The notes: generated from the sequence alone by a model not told the origin. Shown: positions 54,773-64,000, counted from the first letter of the stretch. The stretch is 64,000 bases of DNA from Ureibacillus sp. FSL W7-1570 (GCF_038593265.1 NZ_CP151979.1:1936001-2000000), one strand, 5' to 3'. Program-made: numbers and translations.

Positions 54773-56941
54773 TCAACCGCTAGTACGATTGATTAAATTT
54801 TCCAAACTTTCTTTCACTTTTATATAATCGATTTTTGTTTTATTCCCGTAAAGATAATTTTCATATGCGGCCGTAATCTGCGACATATATGGGGAATCAA
54901 ATGCTTCGTCCGCTTCTGTTGCAAAAGATTGCAGCGTTTGTCCTTCCTTCCTTTTCAGCCCTTTTAATTCTAACATTTTTAACAGTCTCATATAAATCTT
55001 TTCAAAGTTTGTTTCATTAATATTTTGATTTTTTAACCATCGGCTATACCATTTCGGCATCCATAACTTGCGGGAAAAGAACAGGATGATGCCTGCAACA
55101 GGCAGACCGATCAAGGCATAGTACAATAAAAAGCGGAGATTTTTGATGAAATCCAATAACCCTGCAAAAATGCCGTTCCCCTGTTTCATCGTTTCATCTT
55201 GATCCCGTTGGTTTTCCGGTTTTGTGTCATCATCGACTGTCAGCATTTCATCCTGATATGCATCGGTTTCAAAATCATATTCAATGTTGCGGTTTGTTGA
55301 AAAGCCGATCGTCGGTTCAAAAGGAACCCAGCCTACTTTAGGGATATAGGCTTCCACCCAGGAATGGGCATCGTTATTTGTAATTTCGAAAGTTTTCAGC
55401 TCTCCATCACTGGACACCATTTCTCCACCGGCAAATCCTTTTACCCATCTCGCGGGAATCCCCACGGCCCGCAGCATCACAACCATTGCCGATGAAAAAT
55501 TGTCACAGTAGCCATATTTGGTTTCAAATAAAAACTGATCAACGTAGTCCTGGTCTTCTTCAGGAACAGGCACCCCTTCCGTTTCATACCGGAAGCCATT
55601 CGTTGCAAAATAACTTTCGATGGCCCGCGCCTTTTCATAATCATTGCCTTTGTCCTTCACGATCTCCCTTGCCAAATCAATGACTCTTTGCGGAAGGGAA
55701 TCAGGCAGCTGCAAATATTTTTCCCGAATACTTATATCGATCGGTTGTTGGATTGTCGAAGTCAAATCGCTGTATAAATACTCCGGCGTGCTGTATTTAA
55801 TATGATACATATACTCCCCCGTGTAATCGGTGGCGATTTTTTCCGTTTCTAAATTCATTGCCATATTCACTTGATCTGCCATATCACCGGAGACATTGAT
55901 GGAAACAAGTCCGTATGGTTGAATAACAAAATCGTAAGGATACTTCGGTTCAATATGGGCAAATTGCTCCTCGCCTTCAGGACCTACCGGCAATGAATGA
56001 TTGATAGGTTGTCCATAAGAGATTTGTTGCAATAAAATGGTATCGCCCGAAGACTCCCAACCTTTTGACGTATAGAAATCTTTCGTTTCCACCCGCCAAT
56101 ACTGTTTCGTTGCCGCTTGCGCAATGAAAACGACCGTGTCATCCCCTACAAAGGAACCCCCCAGCGCCGAATCATCTTCATCGTAACCGACTTTTTTCAC
56201 CGGCTCTCCAAATATGCGTCCGCCCTGGTTTGCTGCGGATTTTATATACGGAACCGGATCAGGCCATTGGGGAGCCGCTTTTGGCAACAGGATCGCCACC
56301 GCCCCGACAACCCCGATCATCAACAGGACCGGCAATGCCAGCTTAAAATACTGATGCCAATTAAATGAAGCGCCAGATTGCAACATCAGTTTTTTAATAT
56401 ACAAAAATACAAGCATCAGCAATCCAATCAGCAGCACTTCAACAATGGCAACCGTACCATCATAATTGGTGAACGTGTCCAAGATTCCAATGAAAATCAC
56501 CGTCAACACAAGGAAATAGAAGATGTTCAATCTTACCGTCAACCAATAATGCACGATATAGACGAGCATCCACATAAGCAGGAAAAATAAAACCGATTGG
56601 AAAGCGTTTGTGATATAAAAGAAACTTCCTTGCAGAATCAATGAAACATTATAATACAGTTCATTGAACAGAAACTGGATACCTTCCGATGAGAACAAGG
56701 AAAAATCGCTGTACACATAAACGATAAACCATGAAATATAGCATATTTTTACAACCCACGATATAAAAAAAGGGATGCGGAACAGACTGAACAAAAGGCA
56801 CAATATGATGAACAACAAAATCAATTCCACATACCCCATACCCGTCAACATCATGATCGGCAAAAGCCATTCCCGCAATATCAAAAAAATCATAATGTCA
56901 TATAATGCGAGCTCGAATTTATTGAAAACTTCATTTTTCAC
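54773..56941 (-). CDS. yebA: Membrane transglutaminase-like protein YebA
   Basis: A 722-aa protein with six or so N-terminal membrane helices (about residues 10-220), an extracytoplasmic transglutaminase-like domain (catalytic Cys in 'KYGYCDNFSSAMVVMLRAVG', His in 'NNDAHSWVEAYIP', Asp/Glu side 'GWVPFEPT'), a further membrane helix near 595-615 and a C-terminal cytoplasmic DUF4129-like tail. It belongs to the TgpA group, always found with MoxR and DUF58 proteins, as here. The substrate is unknown. The start overlaps yeaD by 4 bp. Confidence 0.88.
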   Translation of the reverse strand: MKNEVFNKFELALYDIMIFLILREWLLPIMMLTGMGYVELILLFIILCLLFSLFRIPFFISWVVKICYISWFIVYVYSDFSLFSSEGIQFLFNELYYNVSLILQGSFFYITNAFQSVLFFLLMWMLVYIVHYWLTVRLNIFYFLVLTVIFIGILDTFTNYDGTVAIVEVLLIGLLMLVFLYIKKLMLQSGASFNWHQYFKLALPVLLMIGVVGAVAILLPKAAPQWPDPVPYIKSAANQGGRIFGEPVKKVGYDEDDSALGGSFVGDDTVVFIAQAATKQYWRVETKDFYTSKGWESSGDTILLQQISYGQPINHSLPVGPEGEEQFAHIEPKYPYDFVIQPYGLVSINVSGDMADQVNMAMNLETEKIATDYTGEYMYHIKYSTPEYLYSDLTSTIQQPIDISIREKYLQLPDSLPQRVIDLAREIVKDKGNDYEKARAIESYFATNGFRYETEGVPVPEEDQDYVDQFLFETKYGYCDNFSSAMVVMLRAVGIPARWVKGFAGGEMVSSDGELKTFEITNNDAHSWVEAYIPKVGWVPFEPTIGFSTNRNIEYDFETDAYQDEMLTVDDDTKPENQRDQDETMKQGNGIFAGLLDFIKNLRFLLYYALIGLPVAGIILFFSRKLWMPKWYSRWLKNQNINETNFEKIYMRLLKMLELKGLKRKEGQTLQSFATEADEAFDSPYMSQITAAYENYLYGNKTKIDYIKVKESLENLINRTSG

Positions 56942-58125
56942 GGTTTTAACACCTCCGTGAACACTTCGCTGAACATCGGTTTTGTAATCGGCACAATTTT
57001 TACGTTGTAATAGTCCCCTTTCATTCGCAGCTGCTCTTCCTGCTTGGATGCAACCACAAAACAGATGATGCCCTTTGTCTTTCTCCCATGATTTTTAAAG
57101 AAACTTCTTAATGAATCGCTCAATTCCCCCGTAAATAGAAGAATAAAGGAATCGAGTGTCTTGCCTTCCTTCGTCAAAAGAAGCTCGATATTTTTTGAAT
57201 CGCTTGCTTTCACCATCGCCAATTGCCGCATGATCCGCTCCAGTTGTCCCCGTTTCAAATGGGAATAAAATGTTTGTTCCTCTCCCGCAATGAAAAACGA
57301 CACATCTCCTTGATGATCAACAATCGTTTGCAAAACAGAAGCCGCCAATTCAAGGGACTCTTCAAAATGGCTTTTCACTGTAGCATCCAGAACAAGCAAT
57401 ACTTCCTGGCTGTGCCGCACTTCAAAATCTTTCGTCCTCAATGTTTCATCCTTCGCAAAGGATTTCCAATGAATCCATGAAAATCGATCTCCCGCTTGAT
57501 AATCCCTGACACCCGTTGCCATGGAAGTATCTTTCATAAAAGCGAAAGGAGCCAATACTACTCCCTGATCAAACTGCCTCCGCATTTCACGGTATTTCAT
57601 CTTTGTGATTTTTGGATAAACCATCACCTTTTGTTTTTGAACGGCAAATTTATGTCTGACAGTCCATCCAAAAAGATCGGTGAAGGTGAATTGCAATGCG
57701 GAAAATTCAATGACACCCCGTTCCAAATCAGGTATTTCATACGTCCAAGAAAAATTCCTTTTCAAACCGACAAAAAATACATTGGAACTTCCCTTCATTT
57801 TTTCAACCATATCATCGTCCAGTCCAATCTCCCTGATTGTCAGAAACGCTAATGGAAACCAAGTCTTATTAATAAAATGCACCGTCACGGACGCTATATC
57901 GCCTCTTTCAAGTCTTGCCGGCTGAATCTCCCTCCGGACTTCCTCAATGCGGAGGGGGACAAAATGAAGAAGCAAAGAGTAGAGCAAAAAAGGAATCAAC
58001 GTGTAAAACAGAAACCAGCTGACAAATCCCCCTTGAAACATCGCATAACTGAATGTAACGACAATCAATAAAACATTGACGACAAAGCGGCCAAACTTGC
58101 TGATTATTCCTTTCCACATGCTCAT
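56938..58125 (-). CDS. yeaD: DUF58 membrane protein YeaD
   Basis: 395 aa: two N-terminal membrane helices, then a beta-rich part and the DUF58 core with 'VRDYQAGDRFSWIHWKSFAK' followed by a von Willebrand A-like fold ('VLLVLDATVKS'). It works with the MoxR ATPase and the transglutaminase protein in an uncharacterised envelope-linked system. It overlaps both neighbours by 4 bp (ATGA), so all three are coupled. Confidence 0.88.
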   Translation of the reverse strand: MSMWKGIISKFGRFVVNVLLIVVTFSYAMFQGGFVSWFLFYTLIPFLLYSLLLHFVPLRIEEVRREIQPARLERGDIASVTVHFINKTWFPLAFLTIREIGLDDDMVEKMKGSSNVFFVGLKRNFSWTYEIPDLERGVIEFSALQFTFTDLFGWTVRHKFAVQKQKVMVYPKITKMKYREMRRQFDQGVVLAPFAFMKDTSMATGVRDYQAGDRFSWIHWKSFAKDETLRTKDFEVRHSQEVLLVLDATVKSHFEESLELAASVLQTIVDHQGDVSFFIAGEEQTFYSHLKRGQLERIMRQLAMVKASDSKNIELLLTKEGKTLDSFILLFTGELSDSLRSFFKNHGRKTKGIICFVVASKQEEQLRMKGDYYNVKIVPITKPMFSEVFTEVLKP

Positions 58126-59066
58126 CTTTCTGCAAACCTTTTAATAGGGATGACGGACTCGGCAATGATATTGTTGATGATATCCTCCACCGTCACACCT
58201 TCATAGCGCGCCTCCGGTTTTAAAATGATCCGATGACCGAAGACAAAAGGCGCCAAATATTGGACATCATCAGGTTTTACGAAATCCCGGTCAAGCATTT
58301 TGGCATAGGCTTGGGATGCCCTCATCAATGCAATCGTTCCCCGGGGGCTGACCCCCAAATATACATTTTCATCGGTTCTGGTCGCCCGTGCTAGTTGCAC
58401 GATATATCCTTTTACGGAATCATCCACGTAAACATTTTTCACTTCTTCTTGCAATTCCAATAATTCCCCGATGGTGATCACCGGTTCCAAAGTTTGAATG
58501 GGCACTTTATTTTCAGCGCGTCTTAAGATTTCGATTTCCTCCAGTGTTGTCGGATAACCCATGCGGATTTTCATTAAAAACCGATCCAATTGGGCTTCCG
58601 GCAATGGAAAAGTTCCTTCGTATTCAATCGGGTTTTGCGTGGCCATGACAAAAAAAGGTTTTGGCAACTGAATGACTTCCCCATCGATGCTCACTGACGA
58701 TTCTTCCATACATTCCAGTAAAGCGGATTGGGTTTTAGGGGATGTACGGTTAATTTCATCAGCTAAAATAATATTTCCTACGATGGGGCCGGGTCTGAAT
58801 TCAAACTGCATGGTTTTCGGATTATAGATGGAAACTCCGATGACATCAGAAGGCAACAAGTCAGGAGTAAATTGAATCCGCTTAAATTCCGCGCTCACGG
58901 ATTTCGCAAGGGAACGTACCATCATGGTTTTTCCGACTCCCGGCACATCTTCAAGCAATACATGTCCACCGGCAAGCAAGGCGATTATGCTAAGTTCAGC
59001 CACTTCCCGTTTTCCTATCATTACTTTCTCTATATTACTGATAATTTTTTCGATTTTTTTGTGCAT
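58122..59066 (-). CDS. yeaC: MoxR-family AAA+ ATPase YeaC
   Basis: 314-aa chaperone-like ATPase. Walker A 'LLEDVPGVGKTMMVRSLA' (about residues 36-53), Walker B 'ILADEINRTSPKTQSALLE', sensor 1 'VMATQNPIEYEGTFPLPEAQLDRF'-type segment (here about residues 145-165), and the C-terminal lid. MoxR proteins ready partner vWA/DUF58 proteins, in line with yeaD coming next. It is the first gene of the yeaC-yeaD-yebA operon. Confidence 0.92.
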   Translation of the reverse strand: MHKKIEKIISNIEKVMIGKREVAELSIIALLAGGHVLLEDVPGVGKTMMVRSLAKSVSAEFKRIQFTPDLLPSDVIGVSIYNPKTMQFEFRPGPIVGNIILADEINRTSPKTQSALLECMEESSVSIDGEVIQLPKPFFVMATQNPIEYEGTFPLPEAQLDRFLMKIRMGYPTTLEEIEILRRAENKVPIQTLEPVITIGELLELQEEVKNVYVDDSVKGYIVQLARATRTDENVYLGVSPRGTIALMRASQAYAKMLDRDFVKPDDVQYLAPFVFGHRIILKPEARYEGVTVEDIINNIIAESVIPIKRFAER

Positions 59067-59225
59067 AAAGTATCCTCCTGAAACTCGGGAAAAAGTCAGA
59101 ATTTACGAAAAATAATTTAATTCAAGCATAAAATAAAAACTGGATAAAAAACAACTAATTGCAATTCGAAAAAGGAAATTATATACCATTAGTATATTTT
59201 CCACCTTTATCCGAAAAATTAAACG

Positions 59226-59255
59226 AAAAAGAAAAGCGAAGTGTTGCCACTTCGC
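59226..59255 (-). terminator. Terminator after the 114-aa unknown gene
   Basis: Perfect 8-bp arms GCGAAGTG/CACTTCGC (59236-59243 and 59248-59255), 4-base loop, then TTTTCTTTTT on the minus strand. Confidence 0.82.
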
Positions 59256-59363
59256 CCTCCATATTATCAAATTCCCTATTCAATTCTATATCCACCCCAC
59301 TCTTTGAACACGGCCGATTCAGGAATTGCCAATTTCACCGAATTAACAGTTTATAAGGCGATA

Positions 59364-59708
59364 TCAAATGGATTTACGGTAAGTGCTAATGAGAGCTTCC
59401 TTATTTCTTGCTTTTTGGATGTTCATTTGATGTTGCATTAAACGGTTGCGCATTTTTTCAACCGTTTCACTATCAAGTGGTTGCCCAATAATGACCATTC
59501 TTTTGGTGTTGCGGTTTAAAATTGCATTCGATGAACGGTTTTGCTCCGTATTATTCCTTTTATTTTTTTGCTGTTCCCTCGGATTTTTCGAGAAAAAATG
59601 CCGTCCGCCACCGTCGTTCATCATTTTGAACACTTGATCATGACTGGAATGCAAATAACGTTTTGTGTAAGTGCTATTCACAACCGATTGAACGCGAGAA
59701 GTTCTCAA
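59364..59708 (-). CDS. Unknown small basic protein, 114 aa
   Basis: I do not recognise a family. The start is a TTG at 59706-59708 with a strong GGAGGTG 7 bases upstream. The first 60 residues are rich in Arg, Lys, Asn and Ser and look disordered; residues 65-105 form a likely helix with 'VEKMRNRLMQHQMNIQKARN'. There is no membrane segment. It has its own terminator and stands alone between nadE and yeaC. The ribosome site and terminator make it a credible gene despite the lack of homology. Confidence 0.55.
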   Translation of the reverse strand: MRTSRVQSVVNSTYTKRYLHSSHDQVFKMMNDGGGRHFFSKNPREQQKNKRNNTEQNRSSNAILNRNTKRMVIIGQPLDSETVEKMRNRLMQHQMNIQKARNKEALISTYRKSI

Positions 59709-59863
59709 ATGACACTCACCTCCGCTTCCTGTCTATACTATTTATTTCTATTAATATCGGTACATAACAATAAACTTCAATCTTTCCACCATCAAATAAT
59801 ACTGAATTTTCTTTCAATTGATCGCAAGAAAACCTTCGTTGTTTCATGGTATGCGGGTTTTTA

Positions 59864-59903
59864 TAAAAAATTGTCTCCCACCTTAATCGTCCAGATGGGA
59901 GAC
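59864..59903 (-). terminator. Terminator after nadE
   Basis: Perfect 8-bp arms GTCTCCCA/TGGGAGAC (59873-59880 and 59896-59903), then AATTTTTT on the minus strand. Confidence 0.8.
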
Positions 59904-59933
59904 ACAGATCAACAGTTTTTTGCCTATCCGCCC

Positions 59934-60761
59934 TTACTTCCAAAAATCATCAAAGATGGTGATCGGCAAATGGCGTTTATGCTGCGAGCGTAAATAGTGG
60001 CCTTCGATTGTTTTTCTTGCTTCCTCCGGCACAGTTTTTCCTTCCAAATAATCGTCAATCATTTCATAAGATACCCCTAAAGCCGCTTCATCCGGCAGTT
60101 GAGGCCGATCATCTTCCAAGTCTGCGGTAGGCGTTTTTTTGTATAAATGTTCAGGGCAGCCTAAATATTGAAGCAGCTGCTTTCCTTGCCGCTTATTTAA
60201 TCGGAAAATCGGCACCAAATCGACGCCTCCATCGCCGTATTTCGTGTAAAATCCCGTCACCGCTTCCGCCGCATGATCCGTTCCGACAACGACAGAGTTG
60301 GTCATTAAAGCGATGGAATATTGCACTTTCATCCGTTCGCGGGCTTTTTCATTTCCTTTCGCGTAATCGCTCAACACGATCCCCGCTTCCCGCAAGGCTT
60401 CGACACTTGCATCCACGGCCTTTTTAATGTTTACCGTAATGACTTTTGTCGGCTGAATAAATTGGATGGCATCCTGCGCATCTTGTTCATCCTTTTGTTC
60501 CCCATACGGAAGACGGACTGCGTAACAGGAATATTTCTGTTCACCGGCTTCTTCATTTAATTCATCGACGGCCATTTGCGTCAACTTTCCGACCAGTGTG
60601 GAATCCTGCCCTCCGCTGATGGCAATGACAAACCCTTTTATAAAAGGATGTTTCTTTGCATATTCCTTTAAAAATTCGACGGATTTCCGCACCTCTTCTG
60701 CAGGGTCAATTTCGGGCAAGACGTGCAACTCTTCAATAATCTGTTTTTGTAAACTTTCCAA
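59934..60761 (-). CDS. nadE: NH3-dependent NAD synthetase
   Basis: Final step of NAD synthesis: amidates deamido-NAD with ammonia and ATP. 275 aa with the ATP-pyrophosphatase P-loop '[16 protein letters not shown]' and '[20 protein letters not shown]', '[16 protein letters not shown]' near the C-terminus. There is no glutaminase domain, so free ammonia is the donor. The start is a TTG (60759-60761) behind a G-rich ribosome site. It is 17 bp downstream of pncB: a two-gene NAD salvage operon. Confidence 0.94.
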   Translation of the reverse strand: MESLQKQIIEELHVLPEIDPAEEVRKSVEFLKEYAKKHPFIKGFVIAISGGQDSTLVGKLTQMAVDELNEEAGEQKYSCYAVRLPYGEQKDEQDAQDAIQFIQPTKVITVNIKKAVDASVEALREAGIVLSDYAKGNEKARERMKVQYSIALMTNSVVVGTDHAAEAVTGFYTKYGDGGVDLVPIFRLNKRQGKQLLQYLGCPEHLYKKTPTADLEDDRPQLPDEAALGVSYEMIDDYLEGKTVPEEARKTIEGHYLRSQHKRHLPITIFDDFWK

Positions 60762-60778
60762 ATGAAGCCCCCCCTAAA

Positions 60779-62239
60779 CTATTCCAAATTTTCGACTGCA
60801 TCACGGATTTCTTGAATTTTTTTCATTTTGTTATCCCAACATTTTTGGCTGAGGTCCACAGGATATTCTTCAGGATTCAATGAGCGTTTATATTCATCCC
60901 ATAACAATTCCAAACTTTCCTTTGCATATTCGCGCATTTCCAGAACAGATGGGCTTTCATACACGATTTTACCTTCATCTATGATTTTTTTATGTAATTC
61001 TTTCGCTTCGAAGTTAGTCACAAATTTTGAGATAAAGGTATGCACAGGATGGAACATTTTTAAACGTTTTTCTTCCTGCGGGTTCTCATCCGCCAATGTA
61101 ATGTAGTCCCCTTCCGCTTTTCCATTTTCTTTGTTGATAATGCGGAACACTCTTTTTAAACCTGGTGTCGTCACTTTTTCTGCATTGGAAGTAATCTTCA
61201 ATGTATCTTCCATTTCACCATGTTCATTTTCAATCGCCACCATTTTATAAACGGCGCCCAATGCAGGTTGATCATAAGCCGTGATGAGCTTTGTACCAAT
61301 TCCCCAAGAATCCACTTTGGCGCCTTGTGCTTTCAGGTTTAAAATCGTGTATTCATCCAAATTATTGGATGCAATGATTTTCGCATTGGTGAACCCAGCT
61401 TCATCCAACATGCGTCGTGCTTCTTTTGATAAAAAGGCGATATCCCCGCTGTCCAAGCGGATTCCGATAAAATTGATTTGATCTCCCAATTCTTTGGCTA
61501 CGCGGATAGCATTGGGAACGCCTGATTTCAATGTATTATATGTGTCGACCAGGAACACGCAATCTTTGTGTCTTCTTGCATAGGCTTTAAAAGCTTCATA
61601 TTCATCTTTGTAAGCTTGTACAAAAGCGTGGGCATGTGTACCGGACACCGGGATATTGAATATTTTTCCTGCCCGGACGTTGGAAGTGGAATCAAAACCG
61701 CCAATAATGGCAGCCCGTGCTCCCCAAATGGCGGCATCCAATTCTTGCGCCCGGCGGGAACCAAATTCCGCAGCCGCTTCCTCTTTGATAATCTGCTTAA
61801 TCCGGCTTGCTTTAGTGGCGATCAAAGTTTGAAAATTGACAATATTTAATAGGGCTGTTTCGATAAGTTGCGCTTCTGCCAACGGTGCTTCAATACGAAG
61901 CAACGGTTCATTCGCAAAAACGACTTCCCCTTCCACGACCGAATGCAAGGAACCGGTAAAACGTAAAGATTTTAAGTAATCAAGAAATTCATCATCATAA
62001 CCCAACTCTTTTAAATAGGCCAAGTCCGTTTCACTAAAGCGGAAATTTTTTAAGTAGTCGATAATCCGTTCAAGTCCCGCAAAGATGGCAAACCCGTTCC
62101 CGAAAGGAAGTTTTCTGAAGAAAATTTCAAAAACGGCTTTGCGATTATGAATACCGTCAGCCCAATAACATTCCACCATATTGATTTGATATAAATCCGT
62201 GTGCAAAGTTAATGAATCGTCTTGATACATTTCTTTCAT
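60779..62239 (-). CDS. pncB: Nicotinate phosphoribosyltransferase
   Basis: Makes nicotinate mononucleotide from nicotinate and PRPP. 486 aa with 'LHTDLYQINMVECYW' at the start, 'KAVFEIFFRKLPFGNGFAIF'-type segment, the phosphate-binding 'IGIRLDSGDIAFLS', and 'DSWGIGTKLITAYDQPALGAVYK'-type loop. AAGGGA precedes the ATG. It is the first gene of the pncB-nadE unit. Confidence 0.94.
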   Translation of the reverse strand: MKEMYQDDSLTLHTDLYQINMVECYWADGIHNRKAVFEIFFRKLPFGNGFAIFAGLERIIDYLKNFRFSETDLAYLKELGYDDEFLDYLKSLRFTGSLHSVVEGEVVFANEPLLRIEAPLAEAQLIETALLNIVNFQTLIATKASRIKQIIKEEAAAEFGSRRAQELDAAIWGARAAIIGGFDSTSNVRAGKIFNIPVSGTHAHAFVQAYKDEYEAFKAYARRHKDCVFLVDTYNTLKSGVPNAIRVAKELGDQINFIGIRLDSGDIAFLSKEARRMLDEAGFTNAKIIASNNLDEYTILNLKAQGAKVDSWGIGTKLITAYDQPALGAVYKMVAIENEHGEMEDTLKITSNAEKVTTPGLKRVFRIINKENGKAEGDYITLADENPQEEKRLKMFHPVHTFISKFVTNFEAKELHKKIIDEGKIVYESPSVLEMREYAKESLELLWDEYKRSLNPEEYPVDLSQKCWDNKMKKIQEIRDAVENLE

Positions 62240-62456
62240 TCAAGATCCCTTCTTCCATTATTCGTTAATTTTAGTATACACTATTCCAATTTTCTATTCG
62301 AAGTTTTCGGCAAAATTATCATACAAATCTCACATTCAAAAAACAAACAAATGAATGGCACACCGTTTTCTTTTCTTCACTTTTGATAAAAATTTATTAT
62401 TTTCACTTTTTTCTGGCTTAAGACTCAATTATACTTATTTAGGATAGGAGATTGTG

Positions 62457-62669
62457 ATGACAAACGCAATAATTCATTCTGAAATATGTTTGTCAGAAAA
62501 AATGGTTCGCTTATATCAGAAGAAGGTGCCGGTCATTTTCTACGTCGGCAAAATCGCCACAATTGCCGGTCCTTCAGATGCAGGAAAAACGTCCATTATT
62601 ATATGGATTAATTTCCACTTCTTCGGGAAATATAATAACGGTAGGGAATATTGTATCGACATTATTTGA
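62457..62669 (+). pseudogene. Short P-loop ORF, possible remnant of an ABC-type ATPase
   Basis: A 70-codon frame with AGGAG 6 bases before the ATG 62457. Residues 32-50 read 'GKIATIAGPSDAGKTSIII', close to the Walker A of ABC ATPases (normally G-P-S-G-x-G-K-S/T), but nothing after it resembles a Q-loop or signature motif. It may be the front end of a decayed gene or a chance frame. It faces the same way as the proline dehydrogenase gene 119 bp downstream. Confidence 0.35.
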
Positions 62670-62743
62670 TGAGCAATTGCAATTTTCACAAAAAAACAAT
62701 AATTAGCGAATTATGTATTCTAAAGCTTCAAAATCTTCTATGC

Positions 62744-62749
62744 TATAAT
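62744..62749 (+). promoter_or_regulatory. Extended -10 promoter of the proline dehydrogenase gene
   Basis: TGCTATAAT has a consensus -10 with the TG extension; the -35 at the expected distance is poor. It lies 38 bp before the start codon. Confidence 0.55.
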
Positions 62750-62787
62750 ATTTTTGTATATCTTATCAGGAAAAGAGGAGATCGTTT

Positions 62788-63765
62788 ATGCCAGTATTAC
62801 GTGACTTTTTCATCGCACTATCAGAAAATCAACTTTTGAATAAGGCAGCACAAAAATATGGTTTAAAACTCGGAGCTCAAAGTGTTGTTGCTGGTACAAA
62901 TATCCCTGAAGTTATCGAAAGTATCAAAGAACTGAACAAACACGGTATTTCATGTACAGTGGATGTCCTCGGTGAATTTGTAAACGATCGGTCAGAAGCA
63001 ATCAAAGCGAAAGATTACATTATCGAAACAATTGAAGCGCTTCATGAAAGCGGTGTCGATGCCCATATTTCAATCAAACCTTCCCAATTAGGTTTAAAAA
63101 TTGACTTTGACTTCTGTTACGATAATGTGATGGAAATTGTAGGAACTGCCCATAAATATAATATGCACGTAAACTTTGACCAGGAAACTTACGATTTGTT
63201 GCAGCCTACATTTGAATTGATGGAAAAAGTGTCCGAAACTTACGATAATGTCGGTACGGTTATCCAAGCTTATTTCTTCAATGCGAAAGAAAATGCGGAA
63301 AAATATAAAGATTACCGCCTTCGCATCGTAAAAGGCGCTTATAAAGAATCGCCAAGCGTTGCTTATCAAGATAAAAGCGATATTGATTTGAACTTTATTG
63401 AAATCATTGAATACTCCTTATTGAATTGCAAATTTACGTCCATCGCGACACACGATCATAATGTAATCAATCACGTCAAACAATTCGTGAAAGATCACAA
63501 TATTCCTAATGACCGGTTTGAATTCCAAATGCTTTATGGTTTCCGCAAAGATATGCAATTGGAATTGGCTAAAGAAGGCTATAATTTCTGTACTTATGTT
63601 CCCTTCGGCAGTGACTGGTACGGATACTTCATGCGCCGACTTGCTGAACGTCCTCAAAACATAAACCTTGTCACAAAACAAGTGTTTAATAAAAAGACGA
63701 ATACAGTCATCGGCTTAATGGCTGCCGCCTTTGCATTGGGATACCTTACGAAAAAAAATAAATAA
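62788..63765 (+). CDS. putB: Proline dehydrogenase
   Basis: FAD enzyme oxidising proline to pyrroline-5-carboxylate. 325 aa, the single-function form. It has the TIM-barrel motifs 'GISCTVDVLGEFV', 'ISIKPSQLGLK', 'IVKGAYKE' and 'FEFQMLYGFR', and the C-terminal substrate motif 'YVPFGSDWYGYFMRRLAERPQN'-type segment, where R-R-x-x-E-R-P-x-N is diagnostic. AGAGGAG precedes the ATG. A hydrophobic end follows (VIGLMAAAFALGYL). No pyrroline-carboxylate dehydrogenase gene is next to it in this window. Confidence 0.93.
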   Translation: MPVLRDFFIALSENQLLNKAAQKYGLKLGAQSVVAGTNIPEVIESIKELNKHGISCTVDVLGEFVNDRSEAIKAKDYIIETIEALHESGVDAHISIKPSQLGLKIDFDFCYDNVMEIVGTAHKYNMHVNFDQETYDLLQPTFELMEKVSETYDNVGTVIQAYFFNAKENAEKYKDYRLRIVKGAYKESPSVAYQDKSDIDLNFIEIIEYSLLNCKFTSIATHDHNVINHVKQFVKDHNIPNDRFEFQMLYGFRKDMQLELAKEGYNFCTYVPFGSDWYGYFMRRLAERPQNINLVTKQVFNKKTNTVIGLMAAAFALGYLTKKNK

Positions 63766-63775
63766 TGAAAATAAA

Positions 63776-63820
63776 AGGACATAACATCGGCTTAAACGCT
63801 TGTTATGTCCTCTCTTTTTT
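63776..63820 (+). terminator. Terminator after the proline dehydrogenase gene
   Basis: Perfect 11-bp arms AGGACATAACA/TGTTATGTCCT (63776-63786 and 63801-63811), then TCTCTTTTTT. The T run overlaps the stop codon of the facing regulator gene. Confidence 0.88.
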
Positions 63821-64000
63821 ATTTATTCCACCCTTTTTCTTTAAAGCGGGAAATGGCTTCGATACGATTGCCGACGCCCAGCTTATCCAAAATGGTGGAG
63901 ATGTAATTTCTTACGGTACCTGTGGATAAATATAACTCCGCAGCGATCTCCTTTGTGGTTTTTCCTTCCGCCACAAGCTCCAACACTTGACTTTCCCGTT
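63819..64000 (-). CDS. LuxR/NarL-type response regulator, C-terminal part
   Basis: The last 60 codons of a gene that enters from the right edge. It reads '...ESQVLELVAEGKTTKEIA', then 'AELYLSTGTVRNYISTILDKL' (given here only as the helix-turn-helix region) and ends GNRIEAISRFKEKGWNK. This is the GerE/LuxR DNA-binding domain, with the recognition helix around STGTVRNYIS. The receiver domain and partner kinase lie outside the window. The 'RNYIS' helix is typical of the DesR/LiaR-like group, but the target cannot be told. Confidence 0.8.
   Translation of the reverse strand, partial: RESQVLELVAEGKTTKEIAAELYLSTGTVRNYISTILDKLGVGNRIEAISRFKEKGWNK

Overview
The window looks like a low-GC, Gram-positive, spore-former-type chromosome of the Bacillales. 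From 11.3 kb to 64 kb the gene order closely follows the Bacillus subtilis guaA/pur/gat neighbourhood: rlmCD, dgkB, gatBAC, camS, ligA, pcrA, pcrB, yerC, yerB, yerA, purDHNMFLQSCBKE, yebG, pbuG, guaA, yebA, yeaD, yeaC. The menaquinol-type bd oxidase with CydS, the GatCAB route, and differences from B. subtilis (an rRNA operon inside this block, a cyd locus next to dgkB) suggest a relative such as a Planococcaceae/Ureibacillus-type organism. That placement is inference from gene content only; no database was searched.

1-11.28 kb is an accessory island, visibly more AT-rich than the rest. It holds a three-gene operon of unknown function cut by the window edge (one member HEPN/abortive-infection-like), a DUF1413 gene, a decayed serine recombinase whose 5' end is lost at the edge of a two-gene module (365-aa unknown protein plus a DUF5677-like protein), a UPF0489 gene, a decayed IS21-type element, and a second serine recombinase truncated exactly at the IS edge. 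That second fragment ends 35 bp from the 3' end of rlmCD. This looks like the scarred remains of one or more integrated elements carrying candidate defence genes.

11.28-18.2 kb: rlmCD, an HXXEE membrane protein, a cydA-cydB-cydS operon with an extra 31-codon membrane ORF in front, dgkB, a thioredoxin-fold protein, and an exactly phased array of seventeen 21-bp repeats. 18.2-31.2 kb is housekeeping: aminoacyl-tRNA amidation (GatCAB), DNA repair (LigA, PcrA), PcrB, YerC, and lipoproteins CamS and YerB, then YerA.

31.9-45.3 kb is the complete de novo purine operon purEKBCSQLFMNHD (read on the minus strand). It is preceded by a PurR-type operator pair, a sigma-A promoter, a guanine riboswitch and a terminator. 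A matching set of control elements precedes the purine permease gene pbuG (51.3-52.9 kb), with the same operator spacing. guaA lies next to it, so IMP synthesis, GMP formation and base uptake are clustered. Between the two sets is an rRNA operon (16S-23S-5S, minus strand, no tRNA in the spacer) with tandem promoters. Just after its terminator there is a GC-rich, highly self-complementary segment of about 225 bp joined to the 3' end of a second, broken 5S gene.

54.7-64 kb: the yeaC-yeaD-yebA (MoxR/DUF58/transglutaminase) operon, a small unknown gene, nadE and pncB (NAD salvage), a short P-loop fragment, proline dehydrogenase, and the 3' end of a LuxR-type response regulator gene. No tRNA genes and no CRISPR arrays were seen.
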